The notes under the pieces are model-generated. The model was not told the DNA's origin, did not search any database, and saw only the letters and a list, made by a program, of their open reading frames with translations. A stretch of DNA of 64,000 nucleotides, from positions 75,180,095 through 75,244,094 of the forward strand of contig ML679956.1 in the NCBI GenBank assembly GCA_007922225.1, in the 5' to 3' direction. The stretch is from Emydura subglobosa (taxonomy: Eukaryota; Chordata; Testudines; Chelidae). A program made the translations under genes and the position numbers. Position 1 is the first letter of the stretch. The number at the start of each line of letters is the position of its first letter. This document shows, one piece after another, positions 22,864-35,879 of this stretch.

Positions 22864-24364
22864 TCAGCTTTGGGAGGGGTCTTCCGTGCTGATGTGCAAC
22901 ATAACAGGCTCGCCGATAGTTCCATAGCTGAGGGTTCTTGTGGAAACTTCAGTTTTAAAGCTGGACTGGCCGTTGTCTGCTGAGAGCTGGACTTCAGTAC
23001 AGAAAGATGGTTTCAGTTTGAAGGAGGGTCCAGGTGCCGCCGCCGCTGCTGCTGCGTGCACACCCGGTGTGGGTGCTGCACTGCATGTTTCACTCACATG
23101 GAAAGAAATGTTAGACGGACCTACGGACTGCACTCCTGTTACTCTTGATGTGGACATGAACATTCCCTCAGGAAGATGCTCTTTGAACTTGCTGAAAAAG
23201 CTTTGCCTTGGTGTAGGAACAACAGGTCTCCCGAGATTTAGCAACACAGGCTTCCCAACTATTGGTTCATTAATTTCTGTCTGGAGTACAGAGATCTCAC
23301 AGGGTTTGTCTTCTGTGTAATTCTGATTATCACATCCATAGGTCTCACCTTCTTCAGGAAAGTAATCTTCAAGGTCTTCCAGAGTTAGCACTTTTCCATT
23401 GTGAGTCAGGATTTTGGGGTCTCGGTTACTAATGTCATCTGTCTCTAGCTCCGCTGGCTCATCAATTATAGCCACATTATCTTTTTCTTGAAGATCCTCA
23501 TCTCGTACTGTATCAGGTACTTCCTCTTCAGAAATCCAAGTCGTATCTAACTCATCAGCTTCTTCCTTAACCCCTGGACAGATCTGGGAAGGTGGAAGGT
23601 CGTGCTTGCCCACATCAGTTGTCTCAAAGCTAAAGACAAAGGGCTCACCCACACAGGCAAGCAGTGGGGAAGTACCTTCTGAAACATCGTCATTGCTTGC
23701 TTCCTGTGTGCAGCTCTTTCCATCAGTCCCACAGTCAATGAATGAGCTTCTGAGCTGGTCAGACCCACATTGAGAATTTATGTCTTCATTGTTGACTGGA
23801 GCGCCTTCTTGGTCATCTCCATATGCAAGAGTTGGGATGTCAACATCTGACAGATTGTCTCTAGGCAGGGAAGACTTGGCCTGCTCCACTAATTTATTGT
23901 TGGAGTTGTTTGTGTTTGGGTCATCTTCACGGGAATGTGTAGGTCTTGGGCCAGGCATAGTGAATGTCAATACTCCTGAGTCATCTTTTTCTGGCTTTGC
24001 TGGGGAAGCTCCTCTTTTCTTCAAAGCCTTGGGTGATTTTTTCACCTTGAATTCAATTATTTCCTCCACTTCAACCCATTTGTGTTTTTGTTCTTCCACC
24101 TTGGTTTCCACGACAATAGCCCTAGCTGCCGCTCCTTGTCTGTCCTCGGGCTCGGTCACAAAGAGTGTAGGAATGAGTGTCTTCCGCGCATCGTCCTGCT
24201 CATGCCTGTGCACAGGCTGCCTGACCTTTGTCACATGGCTTGTCTCTGGGGTCACCAACTCTGGTCTTGGAGAGCGGGAGAGGGAGAAACCTGAAGGAGG
24301 ACGGGCCGGAGACCTCTTGCGCTTTTGCCGTGGGGTCTTCACTACAGTTGTTATCGTTTCCTCT
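22864..24364 (-). CDS. OBSCN: Obscurin-A terminal exon: ankyrin-binding C-terminal tail
   Basis: Acceptor TTTGTCACCAG at 24365; 1501 nt, phase 2 in, ending with TGA at 22866-22864. AT+A gives Ile, then EETITTVVKTPRQKRKRS, a basic segment; KWVEVEEIIEFKVKK; the Asn run DPNTNNSNNKL; a long acidic stretch; DPKILTHNGKVLTLEDLEDY; and SADNGQSSFKTEVSTRTLSY with GEPVMLHI at the end. These are landmarks of the obscurin-A tail that binds small ankyrin 1 and ankyrin-2 at the sarcoplasmic reticulum (known for mammals). About 500 residues, no domain fold expected. The open frame continues about 70 nt upstream, but that part is intron. A seven-alanine run lies at 23037-23058. Confidence 0.96.
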
Positions 24365-24822
24365 CTGGTGACAAAAATGGTTGAAATGGAGTTTGCATGA
24401 AGGCAAAAATCTTTCTGGGATCCACATTCCCTTAGCACATGCCCAGCGTCGACAAAGCCGCCGAGGTGGGGTTAGTTGTGTGAGCACTCAATTTTGTGAG
24501 CATTTAAGTTTGAGAGGGGGGAAAACACACAATCACATTCACACTCACTTTCAGAATCAGGTTTTCCCTCAAGAGATCTCTGCACTGTCCCATCCAAATG
24601 GTTTCCAAATCCATTAACTCTTTGAGTGCACAGAAGCTCAGGGAGTAGGTTCAGCTAAAGAGCTCTCTTTAGATGCCTGCTATATTTCATGCTGCTTCAC
24701 TGGTTATTATCAATTATTTTCTTAGAACAGTAACACTGCTACTTTGCAGTCAGATAGCAGTTTCATCCAAAGATCCTAAAGACACTCAAGGAGTTCAACC
24801 CACTCTCCCCAACACAGTCTCC

Positions 24823-24898
24823 TTGGGTGAAATCCTGGAACCAGTGAAGTCAATGACAAAAGTCCCGTTGACTTCAACAGGGGCAAGAATTCACCCTC
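24823..24898. repeat. Palindromic 'tgacttcaatggg' repeat
   Basis: GGGTGAAATCCTGGAACCAG and CCAGTGAAGTCAATGACAAA face CCGTTGACTTCAACAGGGGC and AAGAATTCACCC. The two arms are complementary along almost their whole length. Confidence 0.6.
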
Positions 24899-25202
24899 TT
24901 ATTTATAAACATATTCTCTTCTTCTTCTTGCTTAAAATGAATGGCCACAAAGAAAAGGGTTTGTTTACCTATAAATCAACAGCGTGGACCACAGACCTGC
25001 ATTTTCACACACACAAAAGCAGTGTTAGAAGATCATTAAGCATGTGGGGGAAGCCAAGAAAGGAAAGACGGTTTAAATATTTCCTGAAGAAGCTTTTCAT
25101 GCCAAGACATTAGAATTCCCTCATGCCATAAGAGTGTGCGTGTGTTTAATTTTCTCTTTATTCTCACAGTAAAGATGATGATAGGCTAGCATATGGCAAT
25201 GA

Positions 25203-25262
25203 ACCTGATCCTACCCTCAAAGTGAGTTTTACCTCACTAAGAAGTATAGGATCAGGCCCATA
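25203..25262. repeat. Short palindromic repeat
   Basis: CCTGATCCTACCCTC at one end and AGTATAGGATCAGGCCC at the other are complementary, with GTGAGTTTTACCTCAC in the loop. It is a variant of the hairpin family. Confidence 0.45.
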
Positions 25263-28200
25263 ATGCATGTCCATTATTTCTCAAAATAGTTCTACTGGCT
25301 TTACTGTAGGTATGATGAGGTCTCCTGCACAGTGAAGTCTATATTATCTGCACTTGGATGCATACACACTGAAGTCAACGGGAACCCCATGCACCTATCC
25401 CAGGGCAGAATTTGACCTTAAACATGATGCAGTACAGATTGGGTTAAATAACTAAAAAATGTGGGCATGGGCACTTTAAGCACAGGCTGTTATCTTATTT
25501 GAAATGTATATTTTTACATGTGGCTTTCCTTAGGGCTTTTTCAATGTTACATCCATAGGACAAAGTCAGGGGGAAAGGATTTATTTATTTGGGAAATGTG
25601 GGGAAGTTGTCACTATAGGGCAGAGGTGGCTGGTGCAGGGGAAACAGGAGAGGCAAAGCCAAGTTTTGTTTTTCACTGAGATACAATCTCTAGCATCAAG
25701 CAGCAGAGCCAGAAAGGGAAGCAACTGAAAGATAAATAAAGACGACCTGACTCAGGAAGGAATGAGTATGAATTTGTATTTTCAGCTCACTCCTCAGCTC
25801 CACATGGCAGTTCCATTTCTCAGGCTATAGCCCCAGAAAGAAGGGCCTGCCCTACACAGAGGACTCCTTGCACAGGACATCCTCCCTCCTCCTCCAACCT
25901 TCCCAGAGGCTGTTCTAAAGCAGGGAGATGGATAAGCCTCCAGGACTCGCCACTAAGAGAACTTCTTCTGCTCTTGTTTGGCCGGGATGTCAACTTAAAG
26001 ATTGACAGAGCTGATCTATTTCTCTCTTCTAGCATCACCCTGTCACGGGGTGATTCCAGCACCTCCTCCCATTGAGAATGTGCCCATCCCTCAGCCTCTT
26101 CTATTTAGAATGTGCTAGTTCTAGTACTTACACCTCTCACTCTGAGATGGTCTCACCCAGCACTATCCTCTCCCATTGCAGGTCTCTCCCCAGCCTCAGC
26201 ACCGCTACCCATCTCCCTCTGCCTGCAGCCACCTCTCATGTTGGGTTTGCCTGCCCTTGCCAGGACTCATCAGCCTCTCCTGTTGTAGGGCCTTTAAGGT
26301 CTACATTGTATGTGCATAACTCCCTTCAATGCTAATCGGAGTTTGTGTGAAAAATCACGGCCAACCGAGTTGAGAATTAACCTTCATATACCTGTTTTAA
26401 ATATGGATTTGAGCCTGAGCTGCAAAGTTAAGACCCACATATGAGAACCCTTGAGGTTTGGGGGTTTGCACTGCTGAGATTTTGGTTCTGTTCCATCTCA
26501 AATGTATGCATTAACTTGCTCCAGGTTGGTAAAGTTTGAACATTGCTATCCTCGTGCATACGTACTTAGCGCATGGCTCATCTCCCATTGAAGACTCCAG
26601 TAAGAGTTGGATCAGGCCCTCATTGGTTTAAATCCACAGTCTCTGTAGAATTTAGTTATCAGGACCTCAGCAATCAGTTTAGCGGATGGCATTTTGTGTT
26701 TGTTAAATAATATTTACTAAAGCGTATTACTGCTGGAGAGAATTAGAAGACATTTAAAAAGGAGAGACCTAGACCAAGATTGCTGACATCACCAGCCGAC
26801 TGAGGAAAAATCCCAAATGAAATGCTTTGTCCTTCTGTCTGCTGATTTATTGCAGCAGAGGCACACAAGGGTAAAACATTCTGATGTACGGCCTGACCCT
26901 GAGTGAACCCTGGAAGAGCAACAAGCACTTATTTTCTTGGGCTATTTCTGAATCTGTTATCGAAAACCGTATCTTGCATAACCTTTAACTAACCCACTGG
27001 TATTTTGCACACTGGCACATGACAATTTTGTTACGGGCAGTAATGCCAGGGGTTCCGCTCTCTGCAGAAGTGAAACTTTTTAATCACTGACCAGAGAGTC
27101 TAGCTGCCACGGAGGTCAAAGGAAAACAGTAAAAGGCAGCACATCTTCTCCACTTCTCCTCTGTCTGCCTATTGGCTATTTAATCTGAAAACTCTTGGGC
27201 GCACGGACCTATTGTCTTAGACACCTACAAGGAGCAATTGGCACCCAATGTGCTATATAATTGAATAGAAGATTATAAGAATATACAAGAATAATAAAAC
27301 AAGTAAAAGGTGGCATTCAGCTTTTGTTTATACATATATTTGAGTTGCTATTTCATACACGCTCATCATAATTTCACAAGGGTACAAGGAAGTCAATTAT
27401 TAGTATCTGCTTTCATGTCTGGGCCACAAACTTCCTTCTAGCAATGTCATATCTCTTGGAAAATGTCTTGTTAAAGACATTTAGACAGCCTTTCCCCAAC
27501 GCTGGCTATATTATAGACCGTTATTAGTATTAAAGGGTGATTTTGTATAACTTTGCTCCTGAAGTTCTAAGAAAGAAATACCACATCCCTCCAGAATGTT
27601 AGAGATTGTCTTTGTTAAGACACAAAGGTAAGAAGATGCTGAAGCGGACTTTATACTCCTAGCATCTGACTGAAGCTCAACCTCTATAAATCTGTCTACA
27701 GCAGCGATATCTCAGCCTTCAGTGAAACGACTATATGTACATTTAAATATCAGACTCAGCAGCTAGCTCATCCAGTAAAAAACAAAACAAAATCCTATCA
27801 TCATTTCAAGAGATCTTCTCATATTATAAAGACTAGGAAACCATGACCAGTGAAGAATGAAAAACGTGCAACATTATTGAATTCTCTCCTGGCTCTTCAT
27901 GAAAATGTTCTCTTTTGATTTAAAGGTAAAAACAAGAAGAAGAAAGTTGAAGATAGGTGACATACACGTAAACTTGGCATATCTTTTGAGCAGGCAGTGT
28001 TCAAATCTGGAATCTGATGTTGTTATTCAGCCAGATTCTACTTTCCCAAACTCATGTGTAACTTCCATTGATATCAGTGGGATCTCATGTATCTGAAGGA
28101 AGAATTAGGCCTCGACTGTGTCTAAATGCTAGTGCTCCTGCTTTTTGAGAAGGAAGGCTACATTTTTCAGCTTGTTCTGTTTCATAACACAAAATACCAC

Positions 28201-28317
28201 GAGATCAGATGGGATGGGAATGAACACACTTGCACAGCTAATAAACACAGGCTTGTTATTGCTTCATGCATAGGCAGCAAATCAAAACATGACTGTTAAA
28301 AAAAAAACAGCACTTAC

Positions 28318-28360
28318 ATGATGATGGTTTTCTTGGGCACTTTAGTCTCTTGTTCAGTGA
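28318..28360 (-). CDS. OBSCN: Obscurin-A-specific 43-nt exon
   Basis: Acceptor TTTGTAG, donor GTAAGT; phase 1 in and 2 out. G+TC gives Val, then TEQETKVPKKTII, leading in frame into EETITTVVK of the terminal exon. This joined VTEQETKVPKKT...EETITT text is the start of the mammalian obscurin-A tail as I remember it. Including this exon instead of the one at 15950-16207 commits the transcript to the A form. Confidence 0.93.
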
Positions 28361-29904
28361 CTACAAAGAAAACAGTATGAACAGCATGGGGTTAAAGAAA
28401 GGCAAAAGCTGAAATGATTAAATTTATGTTGTTAAGTTAAGCAAGAGAAACTTGAGTGAAAAAACACATGTACCATCCCATCCATGCTTTCTGTGGTTAT
28501 CTCCAGTGTTATCAGGACTGGGGATTTCTAATGTTGCCTAGGGAATGAATGGTTTTGAGCGGAAGTGGATTCTTATGGAGACCATGTTATAAAACAAAAA
28601 TAACTGCTTTTTCCACCTGGATATCCTGGCATTTGTCTTTGAAAGTTCAAAACTTTTGTAAGCTACCATGTGAGAGATCAAAATATGTCTCTGTATGGAA
28701 TATTCAGGAGAGCTGGAATCTTTTAAGCTGTGGATTGTTCATATTTCTGGAAAAGGAGTTTTCCAGACTAAATAATCAGTCAATTTTCAGCCTTCTGCAG
28801 ACTGGAATCAAAATCCAGGCTTATCAAAATTAAAAAAAAAAAAAAATCATTACAGAAAATCAGCACAAAAAAGCCTCCAAAACAATGAGTCCCATCTACA
28901 TACCTACTATATGTATGTCCACTCCATCCATGCATATTATACTCTGTATAGCTCTCTATATATGGCCCCATAATATAAACTACTGCTTTAAAGGGCAGTA
29001 ACATAAAGATTTCAAATAGGACTGATTAAGCAAAGATTTTTTTAAGTTGGAGATTTAAGAAAAAAGGAAAAGCAAAGAAGTATAGCATTTCAAAAGCTAA
29101 TAGAGATTTTCATCATTTTCTCTACCAATCTGCTGGTACAGCATCATGACACCTATGAACCAGACTGTATTTAATGCACTCATAACTGCTGAATGTAACA
29201 GGGATTTCACAAAACAAGACATCATGCCTCACTCTTTATTCAGTGATAAGTTAGTGAGCTGTCTAAAAGCTAAATTTTCCTTTGAATTATGTTTCCAGCA
29301 ACCAGCTTGTAATCACTCAGACCAGGCTGTATAGCAAATAAGCTCCAGTATTATTGCTATTAATTTGTATCATTAAAAAAAAACACTGTAAAAATGAACT
29401 GCAAAATTTTTTATGTTGTTTTTGAAAGAAAGCTATTTATTGTCCTGGGTCATCTGTACAATAACTACACTTGCCATTCAAAAATTACAATGACTAAGAG
29501 TTACTACATAGCAATATCTGAGGTATCACAGATAATTCCTGTTCAAAATATAAAGTAAAAACATATCAGCTCTGATACATCTTTTGGCAAACACTGGTTT
29601 TTTTAAATGGTGACCAAAATATCTATAGACTTAAAAATTCAAAATATATTTATGTTATAAGACAAATAATTTGAAATTTAATTTCACCTTCACTTAACTT
29701 CCAAAGGCCCTATCCTGTCATTGTGCTAAGTATGGAAATCCTACTGTGGTTAATGAGAATTTTGTGCAGAAGTTGATGTCACTATCTGATTTGGGTCTAG
29801 AGTGCCATGTTTTCTCTGCCAGGGTGCTCACATCACAAACACTTGGAAAAACCAAAACAGGTGGTTGTTCCCTGCTGTCTTTCAGTGTCTGTTGGGCAAA
29901 CACA

Positions 29905-30023
29905 GAGGGCCAGATTCTGCTCTCAGTTACACCTATGTAAATCTGGAATTTTTCATTAAAGTCAATGGAGTTACTCTAGATTTATGCTCGTTTAAATTAG
30001 ATGAGTTTTGGACTCAGAATCTA
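29905..30023. repeat. Palindromic hairpin repeat
   Basis: GGGCCAGATTCTGCTCTCAG, CACCTATGTAAATCTGG, AAGTCAATGGAGTTAC and TCTAGATTTATGCTC follow the same order as the copies at 20165 and 49078. GACTCAGAATC closes the hairpin. Confidence 0.5.
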
Positions 30024-31814
30024 GAAGTTAAGACGATGTAGCTGTTAAATATAGGAAGAAATTATTTTCAAATGTTTTGTCTTCAAATGTAAATACAATT
30101 TTAAGCCTATATATGTATTTTGTTAGTAACTTGGAAAACGTTTGAAACTATTTAAAATTTGATTTACATGGAAGTTGGATTGGACCCTTAAAGAGCATTT
30201 TGCTTTTGCATCCAGGTTATAATTTTTCATGGAATCATTAATCTTTTAAGTCAAGATTCCCAAATATGTATATAAATTGGATAAAACAAAACTAATAGAA
30301 ATACTCCTCCAGATGGGACTTGTTGTTCTCATTTCAGTGGGATTATTCTTGATTTAAACCGAAGTAACCAAATGAGAATCAGGTCCATTATTTTTTATGA
30401 AGATGAATTAGTGTACAATAGCTATAGTACACAGATAAAGATATTTTATGAGATTCTTTTAACAGTTACTGTATGTTGAATACTAGCTGATTATTAAAAA
30501 TGTATATAATGAGTATCCAAAAAGGGTCTAACTGAAAGGAACTGTATCAAATGTTCAGTTAGGAAACACCAGTAAATATGTGTAATTAGTAACTGGTATT
30601 TTATTGAACTATCCCTTATTAAACCTAAATAACCAAATCTAAATACACTGCTCTATCCTTGCACAGAGTTCCCATTATCAATGTGTGGTCTTGCATTCCT
30701 TCCAACTGATAAGAGTTGCAGTCCTTCTGCAATTATAACTGTCAAATGATGTCAATGGGGGTTCTCTATGCAAAAGTTCTGCAGGACCGGGCACAAGAGT
30801 GCCCATCATGAATTAAGTGGTGGATATGGGCTCTAAATATTTAAATGAACACCTTAATTTAGTGCATAGCATATTATCCAAGGTCTGACAGCTTGGAAAC
30901 AATCCCGTATGAAGGATAGAACCACATGAAAGTAGGATGAGGGAATTTAGAAACATTCCTGCATGAGTTTCAGCACCATGAGTACTGTCTGTAAATTTGA
31001 TCATTTCAACTCTTTTGCAGCATTTTAGAAAAACAGCTTTGCAAAGCAGGAGATCCTGATAAGCAGGTTAACAGCGCTAAGCATTAGATTCAGCCAATGA
31101 TTCTGCGTTTTTTGTTAATAATGTTAAACCAACTGCTCACGCATTATGAAACGATTATGAGAATGTGGTTGAAGGCAGATAGAACACTCATAACTTTGAG
31201 ATGCAGGAAAGATGGTTTCCAATATGATTTTTATTACAATCTGTAGATTTTATGTTTTCCCCCTCAGAGAACCACCAAGTTATTTCTATTGCACAATATG
31301 CACTGATCATGTCTATCAAGTAAGGTGATTGCTGCATTTTCAGTCCTTGAGTCTTTGTGCTAATTTCAACAATTAATACACAATGTTATTGGTGGTTTCT
31401 TTGTTTTTTTACAAATCAACCATTAACTGTTGAATCTAATTACACTGAAGATAATCCATGGACAGCACAGAATTTTTTAAATTGCTTTGTATGAAATACA
31501 AATATTCTACTTTTTCTATGAAGGAAAACAATTGCAGTTGGAAAAGCAAAGTTATAGCTTTAGAAGCCTTTACTTGTAAATAATACTCTGCGCTTGCTAT
31601 GACTGAGATGGAGCTAAAGATGTTCTTGTGCGTGGTACAGTGCTGAGCACATTGCTATACCTAAACTAAAAATAAACGTCAATAATAATATCTGATTAAT
31701 AATAAGATAACAATGAAAAAAATAATAATATCCTGATCTTCACCCTAAAAATGGAACTATTAAAAGGTCAAGGGAGCAAATCCACATTCTCTCTCTCTTC
31801 AGTGGGATAAACAG

Positions 31815-31995
31815 AACTAATAATACTTTGTACCTCTATAGCAATCTTGCCTTCGAGGCTCTCAGAACACTTAACATTATCCTGTGAGACAGATATTACC
31901 AGGCAAACTGAGGCACAGAGTGATTAAGTAACTTGCCAAAGATCTTGCATGGAGCCAGTGGCAGAGCTAGGAATGGAACCCAGGAATCCAGATTC
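31815..31995 (-). mobile_element. MIR SINE
   Basis: Read on the plus strand it runs in reverse MIR order: CTGTGAGACAGATATTACC, AACTGAGGCACAGAGTGATT, AAGTAACTTGCCAAAGATC, then GGCAGAGCTAGGAATGGAAC and CCAGGAATCC. It is therefore a minus-strand MIR. The head is truncated. Confidence 0.75.
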
Positions 31996-32365
31996 CCATT
32001 TCCCTGTTATAAACCTGTTCCATCCCAGTGTTCACTCTTCTACAAACTCCTGCTTATTTCCATTTGTGCTTACTGTTATTCCTGCTATTAAAAAACCTCT
32101 ACATTTGTCATCTCCTAGTCTGTGCCATGCCAGTCAGCGATGGTGGGAATTCAATAACTTCCAAAAATGTTGTTGTTTTGTTTTTAAAAGTGGGTTGATT
32201 ACAAGTTAGTGATCCTGGATTGAATAATTTGCTGTATTACAATGTTAAAAATGAAAGCCAGAGCCATGGTGAATCAGCACGTTTTTAAAGATTTACTGCA
32301 TCTAAATTAAGAAGCGAGGAGATTGGTTGCAAAGCAGATATTCAATTTGAACTCAGATAGAAAGG

Positions 32366-32391
32366 CTCTCTCTCTCTCTCTCTCTCTCTCT
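32366..32391. repeat. (CT)n microsatellite
   Basis: About thirteen uninterrupted CT units. The length is likely to vary between individuals. Confidence 0.9.
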
Positions 32392-34610
32392 TTTTAACCC
32401 TACAAATATTTGTGTTAAAGTCCTAAAACTCTTCCTGAATTTGGATTTCGGTTTTAAAATCAGTTCTCAGTTGACTTCAATGCAGTGACCAGGTGTTAAC
32501 TGAAAGCAGACCTTAGCCATACAATTTGTAGCATGGTGCCTGGATAGCTAATTGTGCACAACAGGATTTACTAATTTAATACTGTTAGTACTAAACAATG
32601 TTTGACTCAGTGAAATAAACTGAGAGGTAACAGTAGACATAGGCAAGGAAAAAAACAATGGCAACAAAAGTTTCTATAAGAGTCCCGAGAAGAACTGACA
32701 ACAATCACACCATATAGCCAACTGCAAACAACTATTAAATAGGTAAAACTCTTTGAAACAGGGCTGGTGTGTGGCAGTGGGCCAGACCCAATGACTGTTC
32801 TCCAGTGTAATAATATCACTCTATCATGGCTTTGTCTTTCTGGAGAAGTCACAAACAACAACATTCCCACAAATATGCGGAATCATAAGGATGGAAAGAT
32901 ATTGCTCTCATCAAGTCCATCTGTCCTTTGCCAGGTGAGTCTGGCTTCCCAGCAGATATACCCAGGTAGATTATTGAACATTACATAATCAACAATTCTT
33001 TCCTCACTTACACTCTTTGGAGCAATTCCACCGAAGGCAATGAAGTTATTACAGGGATGACTTTGGCCCATTTTAACATTTTGCTCTTGAAGGCCTGACC
33101 CATCTCTCACTGACTAACTGGAATTGGATTGGGACCTTATTTCCTTCAAAAATGCCAGTTTGAACTAGCTACAGCCAGCATCTCTCCAATTTCAACAACA
33201 AATTGTAGAGTTTCCCAATGTTTCTGGCGCTCCCAGGCAATTGCCATAGGAGATTTCTTCAATCAACGCCACAAAACAATTTCTTTTATATCAACTATAC
33301 AAGTGTGCGATATACAAACATGCGTAATTCCAAGGTGAATTTAAATGCTTGCAACTCCATAAACTAAACCACACTTTTAATGAAGTTTTGCAATTCTTAC
33401 TTTTTATTAGAACATCTTTCCTCTAACTTGTTTTAAATGTTAACAAATTTCAGTTTAACCCCCTACAAGGTAAATGCACCAAGACATGCCACTCTGATGG
33501 TGCTTTGTACACTTATCGGCATGCTGGGTTTAACATATTCACTCCCGGAGTAGGGCATATTATGGAAAGAAAACCCCACCAGCCAATAAAGTTATGGTAT
33601 TGATAATCCTAATAAAGTTCTACCCTGCAGTCCTCAATGATTGATTGACATAAATCAAGGCCACAAAGGAAGTGAGCATAAAGCAAAGAAAAATAATTGT
33701 GTGGGTATGTATGAGATTATCTGGGTTTCTATAAGGATTCAAAAATGTAGGAGAAATCATGAATAAGCTCCAACTTTTCTACACAGCTGTGTCATTAGAA
33801 ACATACAATGATTCCAAACAGGCTAATAAATTATAGGCCGGGTCAATAATCTTGGTAGCATAAGGTTTCTGACTCCTAACATTAACACTAGCTTCAAGGC
33901 AAAAGTAATTGTCAAGAGTAAACTTCTCCCAGTCAGCCTCCACTGAAATCCTGAGTGCTGTCACTATTAAAATGCCAGTGATGTGAAAAAGTGCTTACTT
34001 ACCTATACTGGAACTCTTGTTCTTCGAGTTGGGTTGTGAAAACACATTCCATTACAGCTATATGTGAGCGCAGTGCACTCCAGCTGGAGACTTTTGCCAG
34101 CAGTACCTCCAAGCAATATGTGCGCCCTTGCTCTCATGATCAGAGCCAAGAGCACAGAAGAAATATGGCTGTCACCTCCCACTCCATTCTTTTGCATTGC
34201 CGTGAATAGAACACCTAAAATTGCGGGGACGGTGGAAAGGTTGAATGTATATGTGCACAACAGTTATTGTACAGGTAAGTAACCATTTTTTCCTCCTCAA
34301 GTGATTCTTCATGTATACATTTCCCAGTAGGTGACTCACCAGCAGTTTTCCTACAGGCGGTGGGACTTCAGATTATTTGAAAAGAGACTGCAGCACCAAC
34401 TTGCCGAAGCTGGCGTCATCTCAGGGAGCCTGTGAAACAGCATGGTGCCTGGAGAAGGTATTTACTGACGACCATGCTGCTGCTTTGCACATTCTTTACA
34501 GGAATGCTGCTTAGGAAGGCTGATGAAATGGAATGAGCCCCAGTGGAGCATAGTTAACCTTCGGGAAAGAGAGACCTCAGCAACGTTCAAAGCTTGATGC
34601 AGTCAGAAAT

Positions 34611-34823
34611 TCAATGTGTGATACACTGAGTTGCAACCAATGGCCCCTTGGTTCTTTCAGTGTAGGCTACCCAGATTCTAGGGCAGGATCTGAAAGATTT
34701 TGTATGATCTATGTAAAATGCCAAAACCCTGCAAACATCCGAGATGTGAAGCTTTTCTTCAGCTTTGGAAGAATGAGGAATTGGGAAATGAATCATTTGA
34801 TTAAAGCAGAAGGTTGATGCCAC
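34611..34823 (-). pseudogene. DIRS tyrosine recombinase fragment
   Basis: The minus-strand text contains HISDVCRVLAFYIDHTKSF and AYTERTKGPLVATQ. This resembles the DIRS recombinase segment LDVRRALAFYLDRTK...SYAERSKG as I remember it. The full Arg-His-Arg-Tyr set cannot be shown in this short open stretch. It marks the element as DIRS rather than LTR or LINE. Confidence 0.65.
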
Positions 34824-35879
34824 CGATGGGATAAACTTAGGGTGCAGCCTAAGGGAAACTTAATCTTTGTGGAAAACTGTGAGAGGAGGGTTAGTTAACA
34901 GTGCTAGAAGCACTGAGCCCCTTCTAGTAGAGGTAATTGCTAACAAGAATGTTGTTTTCACTGATAACTGTGAAAGGAATGATGCTGCCAGAGGTTCAAA
35001 TGGGGGACCCATTAAGTGGGTCAGAACTAGATTCAGATCCCATGAAGGGACCAGACTGGACATGGGAGGAGACACATTAACAAGACCCTTTAGAAATCTG
35101 GAAACCAAGATAGAAAGAAGATAGAAAAGCCATCCACTAGACACAGATGGACGCTCACTGAACTAACTGAGAGATCAGAAGATTTTAGATGCAGTAGGTA
35201 GTCTGGTGTGTGTCCAACCACTGACATTCAGTGACAAATGGTGAGATTCCCCCCAGATCAAAAACCTTTTCCATTTCACTGCGTACATGGCTCTGGTGGA
35301 ATCCATTCTGCTGTTCACCAAGATCATTTGAACATCTCAGGAGTGTAATCTCTCCTGATTACTCAACCAGAGATCATCGGGGGAGGGAGGGGGGGAGATT
35401 GCAGGTTGTGATGCAGTGGTTTTGAGACAGGAGATTGTCAACAAGAGAAAGTTATGGGTGACTGAATGGAGAGTTGGTGTGGGTCTGTGAACCAGTACTG
35501 TCTCGGCCAGGCCGGCACTATAAATATTACAGTTATCTTGTCTCTTTTTAGGTTCCTAATCACCCTCAGAATAAGGAGGACTGGAAGTAATGCATACAGC
35601 AGATGGCTTGAGCAGGGAAGAAGGAAAGCAACCATGATGGAGCCCAGACGTTGGCCTGCTCTGAAGCAGAACCTCCTGCACTTGTTGTCCAGGTCGGTCT
35701 ATTACCGAGTATACTCACTGGTGGAAGATCTGTTGAAGAACGTCCTTCCTTATTGACCACTTGTGGTGGTCTACGAAGTCCTTGCTGAAGGCACACATGA
35801 TAATGTTCCTCACTCCTACAAGGTGAAAGGCTTTTAGCGAGATGTTGTTCTTTAAACAGAAATTCCTTAAGAGGAACAC

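Larger units (their letters stand above)
24365..28317 (-). other. OBSCN intron between the two obscurin-A exons
   Basis: The intron carries hairpin repeats at 24823-24898, 25203-25262 and 28028-28112. Otherwise it is AT-rich single-copy-looking sequence with no exon of fitting phase. Confidence 0.4.
28361..33992 (-). other. OBSCN intron, left of the DIRS element
   Basis: A-run near 28832, hairpin repeats at 29905-30023 and 30305-30390, a MIR at 31815-31995 and a CT microsatellite at 32366-32391. No coding exon is seen. Confidence 0.4.

Noticed and set aside
23780..24400. 206-codon open frame on the plus strand
   Set aside because: It is antisense to the obscurin-A terminal exon, whose minus-strand frame is clearly conserved. 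The plus frame is a by-product of its codon use.
24365..24438. Upstream extension of the obscurin-A tail frame to a Met at 24438
   Set aside because: The acceptor CACCAG at 24365 and the in-frame join with the exon at 28318-28360 show that these bases are intron, so the Met is not a start.
24673..25113. 146-codon open frame on the plus strand
   Set aside because: It crosses a palindromic repeat copy at 24823-24898 and shows no domain or splice context.
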